Assembly: GCF_001559595.1 (NCBI RefSeq) | Contig: NZ_LNTY01000049.1 | Coordinates: 1 to 64,000, forward strand | From: Enterovibrio coralii | Lineage (GTDB): Bacteria; Pseudomonadota; Gammaproteobacteria; Enterobacterales; Vibrionaceae | Reading direction: 5' to 3' | DNA length: 64,000 nt | Shown: one piece after another, positions 10,181 to 18,540 of the stretch | How positions within the stretch are numbered: position 1 is the first letter of the stretch | Layout: each line of letters starts with the position of its first letter | Made by a program: the position numbers and the translations under genes | Notes under the pieces: generated by a model | Seen by the model: only the letters and a program-made list of their open reading frames with translations | Told to the model about the DNA's origin: nothing | Database searches by the model: none

Positions 10181-10204
10181 TTTTTATAAGCAGTGGGAGG
10201 TCTG

Positions 10205-11461
10205 GTGCAGGGAAGTCCAGCCAATGAAATTAAAACCGCTGACGGTGTTTCTCTTCGAGTTAGCCAGCAGCGTTCAATCCGTAGAAACAAGATTAAGGCA
10301 TTCCTTCTTGTTGCCCCGTTATTAGCCTTTCTCTTGGTTGCCTTTGTTCTCCCTATTTTGGATATGCTGCAGCGCAGTGTTGAGAACCCAGAAGTCTCTA
10401 CTTATCTCCCAAGAACGACAGTTGCACTAGAAAACTGGGATGGCCAGCAACTGCCCGATGAAGCGGTATACGCAGCATTGGTTGAAGATCTTCAAGTCGG
10501 TGCCAAAGCACGAAACATAGGCAAGGTCGCCTCGCGACTGAACTATGAAAAATCAGGCATGCGCTCACTTCTAATGAAGTCCGCGCGCAAATCAAAACGA
10601 ATCGATGAAGGCCCATACAAAGCGCAGATTGAGAAAATGGATAAGCGCTGGAAAGACATCAGCGTCTGGCGTCTGATTCAGCGAGAGTCATCAACGTACA
10701 CCCTTTCTTATTACTTGAATGCTGTCGATCATCGATTCGACGATGAAGGCAACATTGTTGCTCAACCTGAGCATCTCCAAATCTATAACGGCCTGTTTTG
10801 GCGCACGCTTTACATGAGCGTGGCGATTACGTTTTTGTGTTTGTTACTGGGATATCCGGTGGCTTACCTACTCGCAAATTTGCCGCTCAAGCATGCCAAC
10901 ATTTTAATGATTTTTGTTCTGTTGCCTTTCTGGACCTCGCTGTTGGTGCGAACGGCGACTTGGATTGCCATCTTGCAGCAGCAAGGTGTGTTGAACGACA
11001 TGATGGTTGGTATGGGGATCTTGGATGATCAGAATCGGATTCAGATGATCTACAACCAAACCGGCACGTTGATAGCGATGACCCACATACTCCTGCCGTT
11101 CATGATATTGCCGCTTTATTCGGTGATGAAGACCATCTCACCAAGCTATGTGCGAGCGGCGCGTTCAATGGGGGCGACGCAGTTTATGGCTTTTCGACGC
11201 GTCTATTTCCCGCAGACTTTACCGGGTATCGGTGCGGGGTCGATATTGGTCTTTATTCTCGCGATTGGTTACTACATCACCCCTGCTTTGGTTGGTGGAC
11301 AAAATGGTACATTCATTACCAACTTCATTGCCTACCACATGCAAACCTCGCTGAACTGGGGGCTTGCAGCAGCAATCGCTTCGATTTTGCTGGTGGTGGT
11401 CATTGTTCTTTATTGGCTCTACAACCGATTGATCGGTGTAGATAATGTGAAGTTAGGGTAG
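10205..11461 (+). CDS. Polyamine-type ABC transporter permease, PotB-like
   Basis: About 418 residues, inner-membrane permease. A cytoplasmic N-terminus, one helix near residue 30-50, a long periplasmic loop of roughly 130 residues, then five more helices. The EAA loop that docks on the ATPase reads 'AARSMGATQFMAFRRVYFPQ'. The long first loop is typical of the larger PotB variants in opine/polyamine importers. The start is uncertain: GTG at 10205 lies four bases after GGGAGG; GTG at 10193 is in frame upstream but has no site. It is followed by the second permease after ten bases. Confidence 0.88.
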   Translation: MQGSPANEIKTADGVSLRVSQQRSIRRNKIKAFLLVAPLLAFLLVAFVLPILDMLQRSVENPEVSTYLPRTTVALENWDGQQLPDEAVYAALVEDLQVGAKARNIGKVASRLNYEKSGMRSLLMKSARKSKRIDEGPYKAQIEKMDKRWKDISVWRLIQRESSTYTLSYYLNAVDHRFDDEGNIVAQPEHLQIYNGLFWRTLYMSVAITFLCLLLGYPVAYLLANLPLKHANILMIFVLLPFWTSLLVRTATWIAILQQQGVLNDMMVGMGILDDQNRIQMIYNQTGTLIAMTHILLPFMILPLYSVMKTISPSYVRAARSMGATQFMAFRRVYFPQTLPGIGAGSILVFILAIGYYITPALVGGQNGTFITNFIAYHMQTSLNWGLAAAIASILLVVVIVLYWLYNRLIGVDNVKLG

Positions 11462-11471
11462 GAGGAATACC

Positions 11472-12320
11472 ATGGCAATGCCTGAATGCGCCACCACAGG
11501 CGAAAAAGTGTGGTATGTGGTTTTCCGCCTGATTTGTGCGGCAATCTTTCTGTTTTTGGTTGGCCCGCTGTTGGTGATTATCCCTTTAAGCTTTAACGCC
11601 GAACCTTACTTCACCTTTACGCCAGAAATGCTGAGCTTCGATCCTGCGGGGTTCTCTCTCAGATGGTATGACGACTTCTTCACGTCAGATGCATGGCAGA
11701 CTGCCGTGAAAAACAGCATCATTGTGGCTATCGCATCGACGATTTTAGCGACTGTGCTTGGCACGATTGCGGCACTTGGCTTGTCGAGCCGCTACATGCC
11801 GTACAAAGACGTGATCATGGCTATTCTGATTTCACCAATGATCGTGCCATTGATCATCTCCGCTGCAGCGATGTTCTTTTTCTTTTCTCGCTTCCAACTC
11901 ACCCAGACCTATATTGGCGTTATCCTGGCACACACGGCATTAGGGATTCCGTTTGTGGTGATTACCGTGACGGCAACGCTGAGTGGCTTTGATCACTCGT
12001 TAACGCGTGCGTCTGCGAGTTTGGGTGCAAATCCTGTTCAAACCTTCTTTAAGGTAGTTCTGCCGCTAGTCACACCGGGCGTGATTTCTGGTGCACTGTT
12101 TGCCTTTATCACGTCATTTGATGAAGTGGTTGTAGTGCTCTTCATTGCGGGGCCGGAACAAACGACATTGCCGATACAGATGTGGGCAGGGATTCGAGAA
12201 GAGATCAGTCCGACCATATTGGCGGCCGCTACGTTACTGGTTGTGCTTTCGATTGCGCTTTTGACAACGTTAGAGTTTTTGAGACGTCGCAGCGCGCGGA
12301 TGAGAGGTATTGAAGAATAG
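11472..12320 (+). CDS. Polyamine-type ABC transporter permease, PotC-like
   Basis: 282 residues with six membrane segments, forming a heterodimeric channel with the preceding permease. ATG at 11472 follows a strong AGGAGG site. The EAA loop reads 'RASASLGANPVQTFFKVVLP', and 'FITSFDEVVV' is a PotC/YdcV hallmark. It completes the importer (ATPase, binding protein, two permeases) transcribed as one unit. Confidence 0.92.
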   Translation: MAMPECATTGEKVWYVVFRLICAAIFLFLVGPLLVIIPLSFNAEPYFTFTPEMLSFDPAGFSLRWYDDFFTSDAWQTAVKNSIIVAIASTILATVLGTIAALGLSSRYMPYKDVIMAILISPMIVPLIISAAAMFFFFSRFQLTQTYIGVILAHTALGIPFVVITVTATLSGFDHSLTRASASLGANPVQTFFKVVLPLVTPGVISGALFAFITSFDEVVVVLFIAGPEQTTLPIQMWAGIREEISPTILAAATLLVVLSIALLTTLEFLRRRSARMRGIEE

Positions 12321-12330
12321 TAAGTTGGCC

Positions 12331-12368
12331 TGCCAGTTACCCATTCCCCCTAATGACGGTAACTGGCA
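12331..12368. terminator. Stem-loop between permease gene and DUF6404 gene
   Basis: Eleven-base perfect stem TGCCAGTTACC / GGTAACTGGCA with a 16-base loop, between convergent genes. There is no long T-run, so it is a weaker terminator candidate. Confidence 0.55.
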
Positions 12369-12379
12369 AACCAAGCTTG

Positions 12380-12727
12380 TTAGATGTCAGCCCAATTTGG
12401 CAGGCTTTTGCGTTTCGCACTTAATCTGTACCAGAGTGCCATCAGCAGACCGAAGATTAAGCCTGTGGTCAACGAAGCGTTGAACATGTAGATGATTGAT
12501 ACGCCGAGGCTGCTCCACTGCATGAACCACATGATCACGCCCCAAAGCAGGCCAAACCAAATGGTGCTCAGCATCATGTTAATGCTGAAAGAAGCAAACT
12601 GAGGTGGCGGAACTTTCAGACCGATTTTTCGCGCAAGGCGATAGATCACCGGGTTGATAGAAGATGCTAGAAAGCCTTTTTTCAGTAACAAAGCATGGGC
12701 TTTGTCTAGGTGTTGCTCAAAACTCAT
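12380..12727 (-). CDS. Small membrane protein, DUF6404-like
   Basis: 115 residues. A soluble N-terminal helix (SFEQHLDKAHALLLKKG) and the conserved-looking 'KIGLKVPPPQFASF' precede two membrane helices; the C-terminus is basic. It resembles DUF6404 proteins common in Vibrionaceae; this family assignment is from memory of the motif layout. Function unknown. It stands alone between convergent and divergent neighbours. Confidence 0.75.
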   Translation of the reverse strand: MSFEQHLDKAHALLLKKGFLASSINPVIYRLARKIGLKVPPPQFASFSINMMLSTIWFGLLWGVIMWFMQWSSLGVSIIYMFNASLTTGLIFGLLMALWYRLSAKRKSLPNWADI

Positions 12728-12947
12728 TTAAAATCACTAATTACAACGTGTTGCGCCCACTATATCGCAACATGTGACCTTGCCTATGAGCATCAATGGA
12801 ATTGGTGACCGCGCTCTCGAAGAATCGGTCGTTGGTGAGTAAAGACGCGACAGGCCTTGAATTTGTGGGGTTTGGAACGATAGTCAGATTGATCGCTACG
12901 GCAATTTGTTTAGGCTAGAGCGAAAGGTTTTCTCACTGCGAATATCG

Positions 12948-13847
12948 ATGAAAGTAGACTACGACAAGCGATTGACGCCCGTCATCCGATACTTAGAAAA
13001 ACACTTCAATGAGCCACTTAACTTACATGAAGTCGCTGCTCAGGCTAACTTGTCGCCTTATCATTTCCACCGTATTTTCAAAGCGGTTCAAGGCGAAACC
13101 TTGGCGGAGTTTATACGCAGGTTGCGCTTGGAACAGGCTGCGAACGATTTGTTTCGCAGCAAAGAACCCGTATTAAACGTCGCGTTAGATTATGGGTTTT
13201 CCTCTTCTCAGAGCTTGGCGAAGGCGTTTAAGCAAAACTTTGGCGTCACGCCATCTGCGTTCAGAGAGTGTGAAAGCTACGACGCCTTTTCGGCTCTGAC
13301 TCGAAGCAGCAAGATTGGACACGCACTGCGCAAGAACGGAAACGTCAGATCGTCTGCCTCTCCATATACTGACTCCTATCTACAAATCAGGAGTTCGCAC
13401 ATGGAAACACAACACTTCACTGCATCAAAACTTGCGTATATTCGTGTCGTTGGGCCTTACGGCAAAGGTTATCAAGAACCTTGTGGCCGCTTATATCAAT
13501 GGGCAGGAAGCAAAGGGCAGGCAGGCAACACCTGTATTTTCATTTATCACGACAACCCAGAAATTACGCCTGAGGATAAATGCCGTACAGATATCTGCCT
13601 GATGGTCGACGATAACATCGAAGTACCAAATGGTATTGAGTTGCAAGACTTTCCTGGAGGTCAATACAGCACGGTAAGACACACAGTGACTGATGCCTCG
13701 GAGTATGCGGCGAAATGGGAAGAATTGACGAGAGGCATTATTGCTGCCGGGCTTGAAGCAGACAACAGACCGTGCTTCGAGCTTTATCATAGCATTGGCC
13801 AGAATCCTTGTACGGCAGATGTGACTTTTTGTACGGCTATCAAATAA
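12948..13847 (+). CDS. AraC-family regulator with C-terminal GyrI-like effector-binding domain
   Basis: 299 residues. The N-terminal ~105 residues are a double helix-turn-helix of the AraC type ('LNLHEVAAQANLSPYHFHRIF' start, then 'VALDYGFSSSQSLAKAFKQ', 'FGVTPSAFR'). Residues ~150-299 are a GyrI/Rob-like small-molecule domain with 'YGKGYQEPCGRLYQWA', 'IYHDNP' and 'KCRTDICLMV'. This domain order (DNA binding first) matches the Rob/SoxS-like drug-sensing subgroup. ATG at 12948 gives the usual N-terminus 'MKVDYDKRLTPVIRYLE'; an upstream TTG at 12906 is less likely. A free-standing copy of the same effector domain follows. Confidence 0.88.
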   Translation: MKVDYDKRLTPVIRYLEKHFNEPLNLHEVAAQANLSPYHFHRIFKAVQGETLAEFIRRLRLEQAANDLFRSKEPVLNVALDYGFSSSQSLAKAFKQNFGVTPSAFRECESYDAFSALTRSSKIGHALRKNGNVRSSASPYTDSYLQIRSSHMETQHFTASKLAYIRVVGPYGKGYQEPCGRLYQWAGSKGQAGNTCIFIYHDNPEITPEDKCRTDICLMVDDNIEVPNGIELQDFPGGQYSTVRHTVTDASEYAAKWEELTRGIIAAGLEADNRPCFELYHSIGQNPCTADVTFCTAIK

Positions 13848-13916
13848 CCCTTTGAGTGTGAGCGTGTTTGCCAACAAAAGGCACTTCGTTCTCCATTAGA
13901 TTTGAGAGAAATTCGT

Positions 13917-14369
13917 ATGCTGGACATCATGGTGCTTGAGGAAGCGACGCTTGCTTGTGTTCGCCTTCAAGGTGCATATGGAAAGGGGATTGAAGAGGCC
14001 TGTGACACGCTTGCATTATGGGCGGAAAAAGACCACTTCAATGATGGTGAATTGATGATTTTCTATCACGATGATCCAAAAACAACCGTGGACGCAAAGT
14101 GTCGGACAGATGTCTGCCTGATTGTGCCGATAGATACACAAGCTGAAAAGGGTATTGAGATAATCCCTTTTGCTGGTGGAAGATTTGCAACGATAAAACG
14201 AAGGATCTCGCATTCGTTAGAGTATAGGAGTGCATGGGAAGACCTTTACGCTTTTATCAAGGATGCAGGCTTTGAATTGAGTAAGTCGGCAGCAGGTATT
14301 GAGCTTTACGGAAGTTATATGCCCTTCACCAAGGTGGCTGAAGTTACGTTTTGCGTCCCTGTAAAATAA
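13917..14369 (+). CDS. Stand-alone GyrI-like effector-binding domain protein
   Basis: 150 residues with no DNA-binding domain. It is clearly homologous to the C-terminal half of the preceding AraC regulator: shared blocks are 'YGKGIEEACDTLALWA', 'FYHDDPKTT', 'KCRTDVCLIV' and the end 'EVTFCVPVK'. ATG at 13917 follows a GAGAGAAA site. Such single-domain GyrI-like proteins bind hydrophobic or aromatic ligands, and some hydrolyse or sequester toxic compounds; which applies here is unknown. The pair probably arose by local duplication of the effector domain. Confidence 0.82.
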   Translation: MLDIMVLEEATLACVRLQGAYGKGIEEACDTLALWAEKDHFNDGELMIFYHDDPKTTVDAKCRTDVCLIVPIDTQAEKGIEIIPFAGGRFATIKRRISHSLEYRSAWEDLYAFIKDAGFELSKSAAGIELYGSYMPFTKVAEVTFCVPVK

Positions 14370-14371
14370 AA

Positions 14372-14400
14372 AACAAACCCGCCAATTAGGCGGGTTGTTT
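14372..14400. terminator. Bidirectional terminator
   Basis: Stem AAACCCGCC / GGCGGGTT with flanking A and T stretches, between convergent genes. Confidence 0.8.
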
Positions 14401-14407
14401 GTCAGTT

Positions 14408-15559
14408 TCACTTCGCTGGAGAAAATACTCCTCGGCTCAGTTGAGGTATACGTAGGGAGCAAATAACCGCAATCAAGGCTGCGATAACGAGCGTACCGCC
14501 CAAATGTTGGAACGTGCCTGCAATACCGAGTGCAACACCAAGCATAAGGTAATACATCAGGCCAAACAGCGCACCTGCAGAGCCAGCCACATCGCGATAG
14601 TTAGCCAATGCGCGTCCCAGCACATTTGGAATGGCGATACCGTTTGCCGTCACGACCAGCATCATTGGCGCAAGGAGCCATATGCTGTCTGAAAGTACCC
14701 AAACACCGAGGCTTCCAACTAACATCAATCCACAAGATATGGCGACAATGCGGTCGAGGTTGTTGTGGCGTTGAACAAGCGATTTGTTAATGAATCCACC
14801 AATAAATGAACCCGCCGCTAGGGCAAACCCGCTGTAGCTAAATTCGATGGTGCTGTACCCCAAACGCTCAAACGTAAATGGTGCGATTGCATAGAAACCA
14901 AACAACAGCAGATTAAACATGGCGATAAGCAATGCGTTGCGCCAGATGCTGAGATCTTTGGCCATATTCACGGCAAGGCTAAAAAGGGATACACGCTGAG
15001 TAAACGACGGCTTGGTCTCTGGCAGCTTCATGGCAGAGAAAACAAACAAGGTGGCGGCACTTGCCATTAAGGCAAAGAAGACCCCCAAATACCCCCAATG
15101 TGTTGTAAGCACACCGCCAGCGAGTAAACCTAATACGGGACTGATGGCGACCGCCATCCCCATAATTGAAAATACTTTGGCTAATTCGGGGCCTTCAAAC
15201 ACATCACGGAGAATGGTTTGACCGATAACAGAGCCCACTGCCGCACCGAACGCTGCAATAACGCGAGCCAGCAGCACTAAAGAGAAATCGTTCGCGACGA
15301 TTGCAAGCGCGCAGCCAGTGCCATAGGTCAGCAGTCCTGCGAGCATGGCTGTTCGTCTACCAATCACATCACACAGTCTTCCCCAAACAAACACGCCGAC
15401 TGCAAATGCGGAAAAGTAAACCGACAAGGTCAAAGATGCCGTATCAGAAGATATGCCAAATACGTTCGCCAAGTCAGGTAGCGCGGGACTGTATATCGTT
15501 TCGGCGACCTGAGGGAACATCATCAAGCTACTGAGCAGCCAAAGTGGGGGCGTTTTCAT
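14408..15559 (-). CDS. Bcr/CflA-type MFS drug exporter
   Basis: 383 residues, twelve predicted membrane helices. The MFS motif A appears as 'GRLCDVIGRR' in the loop after helix 2, and the antiporter-type motif C region around 'GLLAGGVLTTHWG'. ATG at 15559 has a GGAG site. It is divergent from an AraC regulator 103 bases away, a common arrangement for an exporter and its inducer-responsive activator. Substrate unknown. Confidence 0.88.
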   Translation of the reverse strand: MKTPPLWLLSSLMMFPQVAETIYSPALPDLANVFGISSDTASLTLSVYFSAFAVGVFVWGRLCDVIGRRTAMLAGLLTYGTGCALAIVANDFSLVLLARVIAAFGAAVGSVIGQTILRDVFEGPELAKVFSIMGMAVAISPVLGLLAGGVLTTHWGYLGVFFALMASAATLFVFSAMKLPETKPSFTQRVSLFSLAVNMAKDLSIWRNALLIAMFNLLLFGFYAIAPFTFERLGYSTIEFSYSGFALAAGSFIGGFINKSLVQRHNNLDRIVAISCGLMLVGSLGVWVLSDSIWLLAPMMLVVTANGIAIPNVLGRALANYRDVAGSAGALFGLMYYLMLGVALGIAGTFQHLGGTLVIAALIAVICSLRIPQLSRGVFSPAK

Positions 15560-15661
15560 AACAACTCCAAAAACAAAAAACGGTGAACGCTGCGCAGTCT
15601 ACGGTGTAATATGGCTGGCCTAATATCGACAACAGAACCTTAAATGACAAGATAAGGACAA

Positions 15662-16426
15662 ATGGCAGTAATCAGCGAAAACACGCATTTCAATGCAGAC
15701 GCACTCGATAACCTTGTGATTGGTGTAGCGACACAAATTGGCAAGCATGATTCGGGCATGCACAAGCATAGGAAGCATCAACTATTATTCGCCTCCTCGG
15801 GGTGCATGAGCATCAACCTAGACGGCGTTTGGTGCGTGCTTCCTCCTTCGCGCGCCGTGTGGATCCCCGCAGGGGTAGAGCATTGCGCAGTGATGAGAAA
15901 TGTCGTCGATTACCGCTCCTTGTATTTTGACGTTGATGTATCACCGCTGTTTCCTCAACAAATAAAGATACTTTCTGTCAGTGGCTTGTTGAGGGAGCTC
16001 ATTGAGCGCATGGCGCATTGGGAATGGAAAAAACCTGTGGAAGAGCAGGTCAATACATTTGCCCTGTTCTGTGAAGAATTGCTTCTTTGCGAGGAGGAAC
16101 ATTTCTCGCTTCGGCTTCCTACTGATCGTCGACTCCAGAGATGGCTTGAACAAGTCATGGAAGGATCTTTAATCCCTGAGCACCTGGCAGAAATGGCCTT
16201 AAACATTGGTGCGAGTGCTAAAACCATAAGTCGGATTTTCTCACGGGAAACCGGGATGCCATACCAATCTTGGCGGCAGCAATGGCGACTTCAGGCTTCT
16301 ATCGAGAGGCTATCGAAAGGCGCGAGTGTGTCTGATGTTGCCAGCGAACTGGGATTTTCCAGTGACAGTGCCTTTATTAGCTATTTCAGGAAGATGACAG
16401 GACACACGCCGGGTCGGTACCTTTAG
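15662..16426 (+). CDS. AraC-family regulator with cupin sensor domain
   Basis: 254 residues. An N-terminal cupin-like sensor ('HDSGMHKHRKHQLLFASSG', 'RAVWIPAGVEH') precedes a C-terminal AraC helix-turn-helix ('LNIGASAKTISRIFSRETG', 'VASELGFSSDSAFISYFRK', 'TGHTPGRYL'). It resembles regulators of Bcr/CflA exporters and lies divergent to one, so it probably controls it. ATG at 15662 follows AAGGAC. Confidence 0.9.
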   Translation: MAVISENTHFNADALDNLVIGVATQIGKHDSGMHKHRKHQLLFASSGCMSINLDGVWCVLPPSRAVWIPAGVEHCAVMRNVVDYRSLYFDVDVSPLFPQQIKILSVSGLLRELIERMAHWEWKKPVEEQVNTFALFCEELLLCEEEHFSLRLPTDRRLQRWLEQVMEGSLIPEHLAEMALNIGASAKTISRIFSRETGMPYQSWRQQWRLQASIERLSKGASVSDVASELGFSSDSAFISYFRKMTGHTPGRYL

Positions 16427-16474
16427 CGTGCGTCTCAATTTACAGTGTAATTCAAGCAAATTACTTTAATTTAT

Positions 16475-16493
16475 TGTAATGATAACCATTCTC
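16475..16493 (+). promoter_or_regulatory. Fur box upstream of small Cys-containing protein
   Basis: The 19 bases match the palindromic Fur consensus GATAATGATAATCATTATC at 15 positions, with core AATGATAACCATT. It lies about 40 bases before the start codon of the next gene, so that gene is probably repressed by Fur-Fe. Confidence 0.7.
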
Positions 16494-16530
16494 ATCTATT
16501 TTTAAGATAAATCCGTGATGAGAGTTGGAA

Positions 16531-16812
16531 ATGGCAAACAAGGACAGAGCTGGGATGGGCAGCACGTCGGCTCAACAGATGAATCGACAGGAAAAAGTGC
16601 AAGTCGAGATAAGTGTGGAGACGCTTGAATCGCTCTTTCTTCGAGGAGAACTCTGTGCGGCCAAGTTGAACTGCCTCAATGCAGAGTCAAAACACATCGT
16701 CCAGACGCTTTGTCTGCATGCTTGTGCGAAGCGCTTTTGCCAACCGGAAGAAGCCGCCATGGCACTTAAGATTACCGAGCATTTCACAGTAAGAAAAGAA
16801 ACGACACACTAA
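16531..16812 (+). CDS. Small Fur-box-preceded Cys-containing protein of unknown function
   Basis: 93 residues, soluble, no signal peptide. The middle holds a cysteine-rich stretch: 'LCAAKLNCLNAESKHIVQTL' then 'CLHACAKRFC', with five or six Cys that could bind iron, zinc or an iron-sulfur cluster (inference). The C-terminus is basic. ATG at 16531 is used; TTG at 16525 is in frame. The upstream Fur box suggests a role under iron limitation. I do not recognise an experimentally described homologue. Confidence 0.65.
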   Translation: MANKDRAGMGSTSAQQMNRQEKVQVEISVETLESLFLRGELCAAKLNCLNAESKHIVQTLCLHACAKRFCQPEEAAMALKITEHFTVRKETTH

Positions 16813-16825
16813 TTGTTTATCACCG

Positions 16826-16854
16826 CTTGAAATGTACTTCTTTCGTCCCCATAT
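16826..16854 (+). promoter_or_regulatory. Distal sigma-32 heat-shock promoter of ibpA
   Basis: CTTGAAA, 14-base spacer, CCCCATAT: an exact match to the sigma-32 consensus (CTTGAAA-N14-CCCCATNT). It lies 266 bases upstream of the ibpA start. Confidence 0.8.
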
Positions 16855-16966
16855 AGTATTAATTACCCAATTTACATTGGATTATAAAGTCAATGGATGG
16901 GTGAAAAATAAAAGATCATCTTTTTCATTGATTTAAAAATAAAATGCATTTTATTTTCAAAAAACG

Positions 16967-16995
16967 CTTGAAAACATTTTGGCAAATCCCCAAAT
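16967..16995 (+). promoter_or_regulatory. Proximal sigma-32 heat-shock promoter of ibpA
   Basis: CTTGAAA, 14-base spacer, CCCCAAAT: one base from the consensus -10. Transcription would start near 17003, giving a leader of about 115 bases. Confidence 0.82.
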
Positions 16996-17039
16996 CTATA
17001 AGCGAAGAGGTTGTGGCGATAATCGTGCAGCCTCAGTGA

Positions 17040-17122
17040 TTGAAAATGTTAGTCGGTATTTAGGCAGCCTGATAGGTGTTTAAGCACTGACGTTAAATTA
17101 TCGCTTCCTTGGAGGATATATG
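17040..17122 (+). promoter_or_regulatory. Probable ROSE-like RNA thermometer in ibpA leader
   Basis: Just before the start, TCGCTTCC lies four bases or fewer from the ribosome binding site GGAGG and can pair with it. The UCGCU element is the conserved U(U/C)GCU anti-Shine-Dalgarno motif of ROSE thermometers, which are known to control ibpA in E. coli and other gammaproteobacteria. The upstream boundary is approximate, and folding was not computed. Confidence 0.6.
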
Positions 17123-17584
17123 ATGAAAACTATCGATTTGAGCCCACTGTATCGTAACAGCATTGGCTTTGACCGTTTTGCTTCTTTGTTGGATAACGCA
17201 TTCCGTGCAGAAAGTGCTGCAGCAGGTTATCCCCCATACAACATCGAAGCTCTTGAAGAGAATAACTACGCGATCACGCTTGCTGTAGCTGGCTTTACTG
17301 ACGAAGAGCTAGATATTAAAGTTGAGCGTGGTGTGCTGACTGTGCGTGGCGAAAAAGCCAAAGCTGAAGGCAAAAACTACCTATACCAAGGTATTGCGAA
17401 TCGTACCTTTGAACGTAAGTTTAACCTTGCTGACTATATTGAAGTAACGGGTGCGGACTTAGAAAATGGTTTATTAACCATCAAGCTTCTAAAACATATT
17501 CCAGAAGCGATGAAAGCCAAGTCAATTTCAATTAACGGTGCAAATAAAGCACACGTTGAATTGAAAGACGAATCTTTCGCATAA
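17120..17584 (+). CDS. ibpA: Small heat-shock protein IbpA (Hsp20)
   Basis: 154-residue alpha-crystallin-type holdase that binds unfolding proteins in the cytoplasm and hands them to DnaK/ClpB. The N-terminus 'DLSPLYRNSIGFDRFASLLD' is the IbpA/B signature. The alpha-crystallin domain covers about residues 35-125, with 'YNIEALEENNYAITLAVAGF' opening it and 'ENGLLTIKL' closing it. A C-terminal I-x-I type motif ('KSISIN') follows. ATG at 17120 sits behind GGAGG; a second ATG is at 17123. Transcription from two sigma-32 promoters and translation gated by a ROSE-like leader fit a classical heat-shock gene. Confidence 0.95.
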   Translation: MMKTIDLSPLYRNSIGFDRFASLLDNAFRAESAAAGYPPYNIEALEENNYAITLAVAGFTDEELDIKVERGVLTVRGEKAKAEGKNYLYQGIANRTFERKFNLADYIEVTGADLENGLLTIKLLKHIPEAMKAKSISINGANKAHVELKDESFA

Positions 17585-17677
17585 GTTATTTCATTTCTGC
17601 TTGATAATAGCAGGTTAATCTAAATTATCGGTATGTTGCGTAGAGCGTTATAAAGCGGTTTATAACGTTCGGGGATG

Positions 17678-17703
17678 AGGCCAGTCTTTGCTGGCCTTTT
17701 TCT
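17678..17703 (+). terminator. Terminator of ibpA
   Basis: Stem AGGCCAG / CTGGCCT with a six-base loop followed by TTTTTCTTTG. A second stem CGTTATAAA / TTTATAACG lies just upstream at about 17646-17667. Confidence 0.85.
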
Positions 17704-17711
17704 TTGTATAT

Positions 17712-18056
17712 TTATTTTTTCGAATTGTTTGGGTGTATTCCACGCACTTTTCTTGCATCATGAATTCCGCCCTCATTAAATACATTGACGTACCCTGCAT
17801 CGTTCAACAGAGATTGGGCTTTGCTCGCACGAAAGCCACTTCGGCAATATAGCCGGATCTCGGTATCTTTCTCTGGATAAAGCTTGGCGATTTCCGTCAC
17901 GATCTGCGGATGCGAGATACGTAAATCGCCATCGATACTATCGACTTGGTGCTCTGCCACGCTCCTGACATCTACCCACACTATCTCTGCATGCAAGTAG
18001 GTGCTGAAAACGCTCCCTAAAAGCAATGTGATGATCCATTTCGTTTTTCTAAGCAT
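17712..18056 (-). CDS. Exported rhodanese-domain protein (PspE-like)
   Basis: 114 residues: a signal peptide ('MLRKTKWIITLLLGSVFSTYLHA') followed by a single rhodanese fold with active-site loop 'LYCRSGFRAS', whose Cys would carry the persulfide. It is comparable to periplasmic PspE, a thiosulfate sulfurtransferase. ATG at 18056 is chosen because it begins the signal peptide; an in-frame TTG lies 12 bases earlier. It is downstream of a GNAT and an SDR gene on the same strand and may share their transcript. Confidence 0.85.
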   Translation of the reverse strand: MLRKTKWIITLLLGSVFSTYLHAEIVWVDVRSVAEHQVDSIDGDLRISHPQIVTEIAKLYPEKDTEIRLYCRSGFRASKAQSLLNDAGYVNVFNEGGIHDARKVRGIHPNNSKK

Positions 18057-18078
18057 AAAAGTGTCCAATTAAGGGTGT

Positions 18079-18540
18079 TCAATCAGTCGTATTAACCATC
18101 TTTATATGGGCGACATCTGTTAATACTGAGTTATAGGGCTCTCCAATCGTTTCAAAACCCAGTTTTGTATATAGCGGCACTGCGTGCAAACGCGCGGCTA
18201 AGTGAAGTTTTCGTACGCCTGTTGATTTCGCCTGCTCAATCATATATCTCAACAACGACTCACCATGGCCTTGCCGTTGAAATTCTGGTGAGACGACCAT
18301 CTGTGAGATCTGCATTTGTGCCACATCCGTTTCCGAGAGCCTGCCATAGGCAACTAGGGTGTCGTCTTTTGAAACTGAGTAGTGAAAGCTCTTAGCTTCC
18401 TTTTCATCGTGAACAATACTTTTTGGCAATCCCAACGCTTCAAAGAAAAGTGCGTATCTGAGACTGACTGCTTGGTGATAAAGCAGCGAATCGCGTTTAA
18501 TTTCTTGGATAGTGAAATGACTGTCACCATGCATGCTCAT
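18079..18540 (-). CDS. GNAT-family N-acetyltransferase
   Basis: 153 residues. The acetyl-CoA-binding motif A reads 'MVVSPEFQRQGHGESLLRYM', preceded by a beta-strand region 'LVAYGRLSETDVAQMQI' and followed by 'VPLYTKLGFETIGE'. The order resembles ElaA-like GNATs, but the acceptor is unknown. Its start overlaps the end of the upstream SDR gene by 17 bases, so the two are probably translationally coupled. Confidence 0.85.
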   Translation of the reverse strand: MSMHGDSHFTIQEIKRDSLLYHQAVSLRYALFFEALGLPKSIVHDEKEAKSFHYSVSKDDTLVAYGRLSETDVAQMQISQMVVSPEFQRQGHGESLLRYMIEQAKSTGVRKLHLAARLHAVPLYTKLGFETIGEPYNSVLTDVAHIKMVNTTD

